Origin: Campylobacterales bacterium
GTDB lineage: Bacteria > Campylobacterota > Campylobacteria > Campylobacterales > Sulfurovaceae
Length of the DNA: 12,882 nt
Reading direction: 5' to 3'
NCBI GenBank assembly: GCA_016937075.1
Contig: JAFGWQ010000063.1
Location: 1 to 12,882, forward strand
Position numbers and translations under genes: made by a program. The notes under the pieces are model-generated. The model did no database searches and was not told where the DNA came from. It worked only from the letters and a program-made list of their open reading frames with translations. Numbering within the stretch: position 1 is the stretch's first letter; every line of letters starts with the position of its first letter. Positions 6,909 through 12,882 of this stretch are shown here, in pieces.

Positions 6909-8937
6909 ATTAACTTTGTCTTCTTTTATATTGATCATTATGGCCAATCCTTATCTCAATGCTGACGATAATGAGACAAAAAATCTTGATCCTATTAATG
7001 TTACTGCGTCTGAAATTGCTGAGCGTGATGATCTCAAAACCGATAGCGTAACCAACTTATACCGCGTCGAATCGACCGCACAATTTGGTACTCAGGTATT
7101 TACTCAAAAAGAGATAGAAGCCTATGCGCCCAAAAATCTATTTGACCTTTTAGGCAAGGCAAACGGACTGGAACTCACATATCAAGGGCGAAGAAGCCCG
7201 TATGGCTTAGAGATCCGCGGGGGAGGCAGCATCACTTATATCTTAGATGGTGCGATTCTTCCATCATCAGTGAGCCGAATACTTCAAAATATCCCATTAA
7301 GTGCGATCGAAGAGGTTCAGATCATACGCGGTTCAACTGCTTTAGCTATCGCTCCATCCATTGGTATCAATTCTTCGAATAGCGGTTCTGGACTTAACAC
7401 CGGTTTTGTAGTGATCCGCACCAAACAGCCCAAAAAAACCGAGGGTTTACTCACGGGATATATGGAAAAAGCGGTTTCTCAACCAACAGCAAACGGCCAA
7501 AATCTATATCTTGGGACACGTTTAAATTCAGACACATCTGATCTAAATGGCTATATCGGCGGCATTGTCTCTCGATATGATCGTCCAAGCAAAGATAGCT
7601 GGTTTGACGGTAGTGATGCCGAGTCAGGGATGATTAGCGGTGGGGCAAACATCGGAAGATTCGGTATCAATATGATGGGGTACAAGGGTAGCGGTCGATT
7701 TGAGATGCAGCGTGGTGTTACTACTGCTGGAGTATTGGATAATGCAAAATGGTATTACGACCCTTTAAAGACAACCGTTCTCTCATCTGATATGAGTATG
7801 CAGTGGAATGAATCACAAACAACCCTGTTTTCATTATTTAAAACCGATTATGAACAAAATGAGCACAATGAAAATTTTGCAAATACCACAAAATCGGCAC
7901 GCCATTTTGAAGAAAAAACAAACGGCTATAGTCTTCGCCACAATGCCCGCTTCGGAGATACTTTGATCCAACTCGGCGGACAGATCACCAATTCGGAAGG
8001 GTTTGGTCCAAATCTAAGCAGTAGCTATAATCGTTACGATACAACCGTGGCCGGATGGTCAGCATCAGTAGAGCAAAAACTTTTCAACGGCGACGTGGTG
8101 CTAGACGCAGGGTATCGCAGAGATATAAAACATATCAACAACTCCAGCACAAACCCGGCAAATGATAACGCGAATATCGATGTCGATATGGCTCCGGCAA
8201 ATATAATAGCGGCAGGGGCATTATGGCATATTAATGGTATGTTCACACTAAGCGGTCGATATTTTAAAGGTGACGAAGGGACATCGGGCGATTTTGATCT
8301 TAAAACCCAAGGAGGAACACCCCTTCATGCCGAAAAACAAGATCGTATCGAAGTGGCTATCGAGGCAAATGTAACTCCGTATTTAAAGCCGATAGTCACA
8401 TGGTTTGATGTGGATATCAAAAACCAAAAAAAAGCAACCAACATTACCTACACTGATAGCGGCAACACCTATTACTACTATACAGAATTGGATTCACACC
8501 GCCGTGGTATCGAGTTGGCTATAAAAGGTAATATCGGCGAAAATACCGATTATCAACTATCATGGACGCATATGCTAGATAATGATTCAACGACAAATGG
8601 CATAACAACCGATGATATAGGTGCCTCCTCCCCTGAAGATGGATTCACGGCACTTTTATCCCACACCTGGAATGATTACAGAGCAAATATTTCCTATAAA
8701 TACACTTCTGACTGGAATGAATCTACAAGCCCTATGGGAACGTTATATGCCGATTTGGGCAATTATACTCGTATCGATGCAAATATAGCCAAGGATTTTA
8801 AACTTGACGGCTATACACTTACCGGAAAACTATATGGCCGCAATCTAGGAAATGACCATTATGCAACGAGGTATGTAACCGGATATTATTATGATCGCGG
8901 GCGTACGCTTGGTTTAGAGCTAAGCATGGCATTTTAA
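6898..8937 (+). CDS. TonB-dependent outer-membrane receptor 2
   Basis: This 679-residue protein is a plugged beta barrel. A signal peptide ends near YLNA (residues 19-22). A TonB-box-like DPINVTAS follows at 31-38. The plug spans about 60-178, with PYGLEIRGGG (101-110), ITYILDGAI (112-120) and AIEEVQIIRGSTALA (136-150), the standard plug ending. It then reaches FVVIRTKQPKK and the barrel, closing with LGLELSMAF. A Ser/Asn/Gly-rich insert (SSNSGSGLN, 159-167) lies in the last plug strand region. The start at 6898 overlaps the globin gene by 11 bases, behind a purine-rich AGAAGAGA site. It shows no obvious close relation to the receptors at 1182 and 10595, so it likely recognises a different ligand. 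No binding protein follows it directly. It is placed between the globin and the methyltransferase and oxygenase genes, hinting that its ligand may be the substrate of those enzymes. Confidence 0.9.
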   Translation: MNAKLTLSSFILIIMANPYLNADDNETKNLDPINVTASEIAERDDLKTDSVTNLYRVESTAQFGTQVFTQKEIEAYAPKNLFDLLGKANGLELTYQGRRSPYGLEIRGGGSITYILDGAILPSSVSRILQNIPLSAIEEVQIIRGSTALAIAPSIGINSSNSGSGLNTGFVVIRTKQPKKTEGLLTGYMEKAVSQPTANGQNLYLGTRLNSDTSDLNGYIGGIVSRYDRPSKDSWFDGSDAESGMISGGANIGRFGINMMGYKGSGRFEMQRGVTTAGVLDNAKWYYDPLKTTVLSSDMSMQWNESQTTLFSLFKTDYEQNEHNENFANTTKSARHFEEKTNGYSLRHNARFGDTLIQLGGQITNSEGFGPNLSSSYNRYDTTVAGWSASVEQKLFNGDVVLDAGYRRDIKHINNSSTNPANDNANIDVDMAPANIIAAGALWHINGMFTLSGRYFKGDEGTSGDFDLKTQGGTPLHAEKQDRIEVAIEANVTPYLKPIVTWFDVDIKNQKKATNITYTDSGNTYYYYTELDSHRRGIELAIKGNIGENTDYQLSWTHMLDNDSTTNGITTDDIGASSPEDGFTALLSHTWNDYRANISYKYTSDWNESTSPMGTLYADLGNYTRIDANIAKDFKLDGYTLTGKLYGRNLGNDHYATRYVTGYYYDRGRTLGLELSMAF

Positions 8938-8946
8938 AGGTCAATT

Positions 8947-9564
8947 ATGAAAGGCGCAACAAACCCTCAAAATTTCGACCGGATAGTACGTGATATATTC
9001 GCGCCCATCTATCCGGTCATAGCAGAGCAGATAAAAGAACGCACCGGGATCACTAGCGGCAAATGCTTGGATGCCGGATGTGGAACCGGAGCGCTCGGAA
9101 GAGCCATAGCCAAAATTACTGATCTGAATATTACCTTTTTTGACCAATCAAATGAGATGCTAGAACTTGCAAAAGGATATACAAACGATGAGAATATCGG
9201 CACTAGAAGCACTTTTTTGCAAGGCGATATACATTCTATCGATTTGCCTAGTGAGAGTATAGATATCGTGATTAGCCGAGGCTCATCACCATTTTGGGAT
9301 GATTGGCGTAAAGCATATAGCGAAATACTCCGCATTCTCAAGCCTGGCGGCATGACATATATCGGTGGTGGTTTTGGCAATGTCAGTTTACGTGAAGAGA
9401 TCGTCAAGACCATGAACAAAAATAATCCTAATTGGCAAAATTCATTCAAAGCCCGCATCAAGCCCGAACGTGATGCATTGCCCGGCATACTTGCCTATCT
9501 TAACCCGACAAGCTATGAAATTATCAACGATGATAGTGGCTTTTGGGCTGTCATCACAAAATAA
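8947..9564 (+). CDS. Class I SAM-dependent methyltransferase
   Basis: This 205-residue cytoplasmic protein has a Rossmann-type SAM-binding domain. Motif I is LDAGCGTGALG (41-51), the acidic residue for the SAM ribose is D66 in FFDQS, and GD (93-94) with the following loop forms the adenine contact. SRGSSPFWDDW (110-120) takes the motif IV position and LKPGG (131-135) is the post-strand motif. A second part, YIGGGFG (138-144) and DDSGFW near the C-terminus, looks characteristic of a particular subfamily of unknown substrate. Ribosome site AAGG at 8937-8940 overlaps the stop of the receptor gene; the next gene starts 9 bases downstream. No radical SAM or substrate-specific domain is present. 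Context suggests that it methylates an imported or metallophore-derived compound, or a product of the adjacent oxygenase; this is inference only. Confidence 0.85.
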   Translation: MKGATNPQNFDRIVRDIFAPIYPVIAEQIKERTGITSGKCLDAGCGTGALGRAIAKITDLNITFFDQSNEMLELAKGYTNDENIGTRSTFLQGDIHSIDLPSESIDIVISRGSSPFWDDWRKAYSEILRILKPGGMTYIGGGFGNVSLREEIVKTMNKNNPNWQNSFKARIKPERDALPGILAYLNPTSYEIINDDSGFWAVITK

Positions 9565-9573
9565 GGAGCATTT

Positions 9574-10581
9574 ATGAAAATAGGACTTTTTTGCCTTACT
9601 GAACATTTTGAAGGAAGTGTACGCGAAAGTATCATGGAACAGCTAAGACTGGTAGAACTTGCCGACAAACTCGGTTTTGATGAAGCATGGTTTGGCGAAC
9701 ACCATTTCAATGGTTTTAGCGTTATCCCCGATCCATCTGTTATGATAACTTATGCGGCAGCCAAAACAGATTCTATTCGTTTAGGAACAGCCGGATTTCT
9801 CGCACCATTCTATCATCCAGTAAGGCTTGCCGAGAGTATCTCTGTGCTTGATCATCTCTCAAACGGCCGGATAAACGCCGGGTTTGCGAAAGGGGGATTT
9901 GCTCCGGATAATAAACATTTTAATCGCGATCCTGATAGCCTTCGCAATGCAATGTTTGAAATAGCCGAAGCCGTAGACGGGCTTTTGAATTCACAAAATA
10001 GTTCTTATGCTGGGACATATGCATCTTTTAACAATGTAAATCTGCATCCAAAGCCATTACAAAGACATATCCCTTTTTATGTAGCCACATTCGCCAATCC
10101 TAGCACGGTCCATTTTGCCGCACAACGCGGTTATGGTTTGCTTATGTCGCAAGGAGCTACTATAAAGGAATGCAAAGAGGCTCAAGATCTCTATCGAGCC
10201 ATTGCCGGCTTTGATCCCGAGATTGTATTGATGCGGGTATATTGTGTCGCCCAGAACCATGAAGATGCCTACCGCATCGCGCGGCCCTCAATTGACCATT
10301 TTGTCAAATCAATGCGCGCTGCATCATCGGAAATCCCACCTCCAAAGTGGAACAGGGAAAAATATGATGCGATACTTAGTGAGCGTGAAGCATTTTTCGA
10401 CGGACAAAAATTTTTTGACAATGCAATAATAGGAACGCCGTCACAATGCATAGAAGCTATTCAAGCTATAAAGAGGGAGCTGTCTAATATTCACCTTGCA
10501 TTAAAACCGTCATCAAATGATTTCAATCAAAATTACGAAATGCTGGTGGAATTTAACGCAAAAATCAGACAACACATCTAA
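9574..10581 (+). CDS. LuxA-like flavin-dependent monooxygenase (LLM class)
   Basis: This 335-residue cytoplasmic enzyme has the bacterial luciferase-like TIM-barrel fold and should use reduced FMN and O2. It resembles luciferase alpha: GFDEAWFGEHHFNGF (34-48) matches the LuxA segment with catalytic His44 (here H43, with H44 next to it), HPVRLAESISVLDHLSNGR (81-99) is the typical central block, and GTPSQCIEAI near the end is the LLM C-terminal motif. The reactive LuxA Cys106 position is Ala (A105 in GFAKGGF), as in many non-luminous relatives. No LuxB partner, LuxCDE or flavin reductase gene is in the window, so light emission is not implied. Strong GGAG at 9565-9568. It follows the methyltransferase by 9 bases. 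Probable role: oxygenation of an imported ligand or carbon/sulfur compound; substrate unknown. Confidence 0.9.
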   Translation: MKIGLFCLTEHFEGSVRESIMEQLRLVELADKLGFDEAWFGEHHFNGFSVIPDPSVMITYAAAKTDSIRLGTAGFLAPFYHPVRLAESISVLDHLSNGRINAGFAKGGFAPDNKHFNRDPDSLRNAMFEIAEAVDGLLNSQNSSYAGTYASFNNVNLHPKPLQRHIPFYVATFANPSTVHFAAQRGYGLLMSQGATIKECKEAQDLYRAIAGFDPEIVLMRVYCVAQNHEDAYRIARPSIDHFVKSMRAASSEIPPPKWNREKYDAILSEREAFFDGQKFFDNAIIGTPSQCIEAIQAIKRELSNIHLALKPSSNDFNQNYEMLVEFNAKIRQHI

Positions 10582-10584
10582 AAC

Positions 10585-10590
10585 AAGGAA
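10585..10590 (+). promoter_or_regulatory. Ribosome binding site fixing the start of receptor 3
   Basis: AAGGAA lies 4 bases before the ATG at 10595, which opens a clean signal peptide. The in-frame ATG at 10517 lies within the oxygenase gene, would add 26 polar residues and would bury the signal peptide, so it is rejected. Confidence 0.75.
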
Positions 10591-10594
10591 AAAC

Positions 10595-12556
10595 ATGAAC
10601 AAACACTTACTAATTCTATCGCTGGCTGCCTCATGTGTGCTGGCCGACACTTTTACGCTTGGGCAGATCAATGTTCTTGATACCGCTCTTGAGGAAAGCC
10701 CATTTGAGCAAACGATCACCTCAGAAGCAATAGCACAGCACGATTCTGAAACCATTTCGGATGCCCTTGACAATATGAGTGGCATCAACCAAGATCTCCA
10801 AGGTGGGCGTGGCGAATCTACTCTGTCCATAAGAGGATTTGACGCCAGACGCATTGGTGTTTTTATAGATGGAATACCGGTTTATGTCCCATATGACGGC
10901 AATTTTGATTACGACCGTTTCCTGACTAGCGATATTGCTCAAATCGATGTAGCCAAGGGGTTCTCATCTGTTGTGTATGGAGCCAATACCATGGGAGGGG
11001 TTGTCAATATCATCTCCAAAAAACCGACCAAAGCATTGGAAGGGAATATAAAAGCAGGGATAGTAAGCGATAGCGACGGCTCTATGTCCCGCAATGTTGA
11101 ATCGATCAATATAGGAACCAAACAAGACCATATCTATGCGCAGCTAAGCGGAACATATAGCAACAGAGATCACTTTCGCTTAAGCGACGACTATAGCGCC
11201 ACCCCTTCACAACCGGGGGGTGATCGCCTCCGCTCCAAAGCCGAGGATTACAAGGTAAGCTTTAAAACTGGATATATTGCCGATGACGGAAGTGAAATAG
11301 CTGTCGGATATGCAAAACAAAATGGCGAAAAGCAACAACCACCAGTAACAGATAGCGCCTTTAGTAAGCCAAAATATTGGGATTGGCCGTATTGGGATAA
11401 AGAGACCGTCTATATCACAGGCCAAAAAAATCTTGGTTCTGGATACCTAAAGGCACTTGCCTACTATGATACATCAAAAAACTCTCTATATGCATACGAT
11501 GATGCATCATATTCTACTATGAACCTTAAATCGTCATTTAAAAGCAAATATGACGATTACAGTGCAGGGACACGCCTTGAGTACGGAGTTGAACTTGACA
11601 GACATCTTATCACTGCCGGGGCAAACTACAAAAAAGATTCCCACAAAGGGTACGATATCGACAAAACTACCGATATTTCAACCCTCACAGAACATTTTGT
11701 TGACGATACCATATCGTTTGGCATAGAAGATGTGTATACCATCTCTCCAAACTGGCAGCTACTAGGAGGGATAAGTTATGACCGCAAAGAATCCGACAAG
11801 GCGTATGACAAAAATTCCGGAAAAGTTCCTTTGACTCTAGGAGAGCAAGATGCCATCAATCCGCAGGCAGCACTTGTCTATTCTCTTGACAATACCAGCA
11901 AGATGCGTGCCAGTATCTCTAGAAAAACATATCTTCCAAGCATGAAAGACCGCTACAGCAGAAAACTCGGCACGGCACTGCCAAATCCTGATCTTGATGC
12001 CGAGACAGCTACACACTATGAACTTAGCTATCAAAAAAATATGGGGGTTTTAAGCGGACGTATCAACGGATTTTTTGACAGAATAGATGACGCTATCGAG
12101 TCAGTAGTTGTGACACCTGATGAGACGCAAAATCAAAATGCAGGAAGCTTTGATCATCGAGGTATAGAAGCAGAACTTAATTACAAAACCGACGAGCTAG
12201 AGATTGGCGGAAATTACACATATATCTCTGTCAAAAATCGTACAGATAATGATATCAAAAGGATAGATATCCCCAAACACCAAATTTTTGCCTTTGCACA
12301 ATATGAGCTAGGGGACGGAATATCATTATATGGGAATATGAGATTTCGCAAAGGAGCTTATGAACAAAAAGCCGACAAATCATATGTGATCAATCCTGCC
12401 TTTACGACATTTGACATTAAAGCTATCTATCGGCCAACTGCTAATATCACCACAGAACTTGGTGTTAAAAACATAACCGATAAACTATATGCGTACGATC
12501 TAGGATTTCCGATGGCCGGGCGTGAATTTTTCTTTAATGTAGGATATAATTTCTAA
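10595..12556 (+). CDS. TonB-dependent outer-membrane receptor 3 (Cir/BtuB-like architecture)
   Basis: This 653-residue protein is a textbook TonB-dependent receptor. A signal peptide covers residues 1-17 (VLA before D18), and LGQINVLD (22-29) is TonB-box-like. The plug spans about 35-143, with LSIRGFDARRIGVFIDGIPV (77-96) and the canonical GFSSVVYGANTMGGVVNIIS ending (122-141). The barrel ends in FFFNVGYNF. Aromatic-rich KYWDWPYWDK (260-269) sits in an early extracellular loop or strand. Size is that of small receptors such as Cir, BtuB and FrpB relatives. It begins 13 bases after the oxygenase stop. Its stop overlaps the next start as TAATG, tying its translation to a periplasmic anion-type binding protein; that suggests this receptor feeds a different ABC system from the FecCD one. 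Ligand unknown. Confidence 0.93.
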   Translation: MNKHLLILSLAASCVLADTFTLGQINVLDTALEESPFEQTITSEAIAQHDSETISDALDNMSGINQDLQGGRGESTLSIRGFDARRIGVFIDGIPVYVPYDGNFDYDRFLTSDIAQIDVAKGFSSVVYGANTMGGVVNIISKKPTKALEGNIKAGIVSDSDGSMSRNVESINIGTKQDHIYAQLSGTYSNRDHFRLSDDYSATPSQPGGDRLRSKAEDYKVSFKTGYIADDGSEIAVGYAKQNGEKQQPPVTDSAFSKPKYWDWPYWDKETVYITGQKNLGSGYLKALAYYDTSKNSLYAYDDASYSTMNLKSSFKSKYDDYSAGTRLEYGVELDRHLITAGANYKKDSHKGYDIDKTTDISTLTEHFVDDTISFGIEDVYTISPNWQLLGGISYDRKESDKAYDKNSGKVPLTLGEQDAINPQAALVYSLDNTSKMRASISRKTYLPSMKDRYSRKLGTALPNPDLDAETATHYELSYQKNMGVLSGRINGFFDRIDDAIESVVVTPDETQNQNAGSFDHRGIEAELNYKTDELEIGGNYTYISVKNRTDNDIKRIDIPKHQIFAFAQYELGDGISLYGNMRFRKGAYEQKADKSYVINPAFTTFDIKAIYRPTANITTELGVKNITDKLYAYDLGFPMAGREFFFNVGYNF

Positions 12557-12882
12557 TGCGCACAATTATATTTATTTTATTATTTTGTTTTTCTTCGGTT
12601 CAACTATATGGCAAACAAGAACCTGCTTTACGTGTTGCCGTGATAGGCGGTATGACTATGAGCGGTATGTGGCAAGAAGTTGCCAAAGTATTTGAGGAAA
12701 CTTACCATATTCCTCTGGAAGTGGTGGCTACAGGACCAAAACACGAACTTAACCTATACTGCCGAACACATCAAGTAGATTTGGTGACAATGCACTCAAG
12801 TGACACAATGGTTGACTTGGCAGCCGATGGGATAGTCGAGAACCTAACACCATGGGCACGAAATTCACAGATGCTGGTAGGA
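12556..12882 (+). CDS. Periplasmic substrate-binding protein, tungstate/molybdate/phosphate-like class (3' truncated by window)
   Basis: The first 109 residues are visible; the frame is open to the window end. Residues 1-19 form a signal peptide (hydrophobic core IIFILLFCF, LYG before K20). The mature start, LRVAVIGGMTMSGMWQEVAK, gives a beta strand followed by a glycine/hydroxyl turn of the kind used for anion binding. EVVATGPKHEL (54-64), then VDLVTMHSSD and PWARNSQMLVG follow. This order (strand, VVATG.., D[VL][VL]..H, then a final [ILV][VI]G) resembles TupA-like and PBP-like-2 domain proteins. It is not related to the two FecB/BtuF-type binding proteins in the window. The start overlaps the receptor stop (TAATG), with AGGA at 12541-12544 set rather far upstream, so reinitiation is likely. 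A permease and ATPase probably follow outside the window. Exact ligand (tungstate, molybdate, other anion) is not established. Confidence 0.72.
   Translation, partial: MRTIIFILLFCFSSVQLYGKQEPALRVAVIGGMTMSGMWQEVAKVFEETYHIPLEVVATGPKHELNLYCRTHQVDLVTMHSSDTMVDLAADGIVENLTPWARNSQMLVG

Noticed and set aside
9009..9488. Long minus-strand open frame (159 codons) opposite the methyltransferase
   Set aside because: It lies wholly antisense to a gene with intact SAM motifs, has no recognisable domain or ribosome site, and is explained by codon bias of the plus strand.
9574..10581. Bioluminescence (lux) system
   Set aside because: No LuxB, LuxCDE or flavin reductase genes here, and the Cys106 position is Ala; many LuxA-like proteins are not luminous.
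10513..10854. Minus-strand open frame (113 codons) across the oxygenase/receptor 3 junction
   Set aside because: It covers both a well-supported gene end and a signal peptide and plug start on the plus strand; its Ser/Arg-rich product is typical of an antisense shadow.
1..12882. CRISPR array, insertion sequence, tRNA or rRNA genes
   Set aside because: I saw no regularly spaced direct repeats, transposase frames, terminal inverted repeats or cloverleaf-like segments; coding genes fill almost the whole window.

Overview
The window is a stretch of densely packed, all-plus-strand genes devoted to TonB-dependent uptake. It very probably comes from a member of the Campylobacterota (a Sulfurospirillum, Sulfuricurvum, Sulfurimonas or Wolinella type of organism). 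That placement is an inference. It rests on moderate-to-low GC, AT-rich spacers, AAGGA/AAGGAG ribosome sites, short outer-membrane receptors ending in Phe, and protein styles that look epsilonproteobacterial. I could not run a database search.

Layout: (1) 1-150, the C-terminal end of a TonB energy transducer. (2) 160-6203, a five-gene unit: periplasmic binding protein, TonB-dependent receptor, FecCD-type permease, FecE/BtuD-type ATPase, and a second, paralogous binding protein. The genes abut or overlap (TAATG, a 10-base overlap, ATGA). (3) 6204-6287, the only real gap in the window. It holds a weak inverted repeat, a possible -10 box and a Fur-like sequence. (4) 6288-10581, a group II truncated haemoglobin with an unusual N-terminal CxxC extension, a second receptor, a class I SAM methyltransferase and a LuxA-like flavin monooxygenase. 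(5) 10595-12882, a third receptor translationally coupled to a binding protein of the tungstate/molybdate/phosphate-like class, which is cut by the window end.

Reading of the system: TonB energises three different outer-membrane receptors. Region 2 can carry a chelated metal, siderophore, haem-like or corrinoid substrate from the cell surface to the cytoplasm. One FecCD/ATPase pair serves two binding proteins that share an unusual, exactly spaced cysteine pair. Region 4 adds three probably cytoplasmic proteins (O2-binding globin, flavin monooxygenase, methyltransferase) that could oxidatively process the imported ligand. Region 5 starts what looks like a separate oxyanion uptake system with its own receptor. 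The substrate of each receptor is not determinable from sequence alone. The combination of globin, LuxA-like oxygenase, methyltransferase and TonB/FecCD uptake is the part most worth following up.
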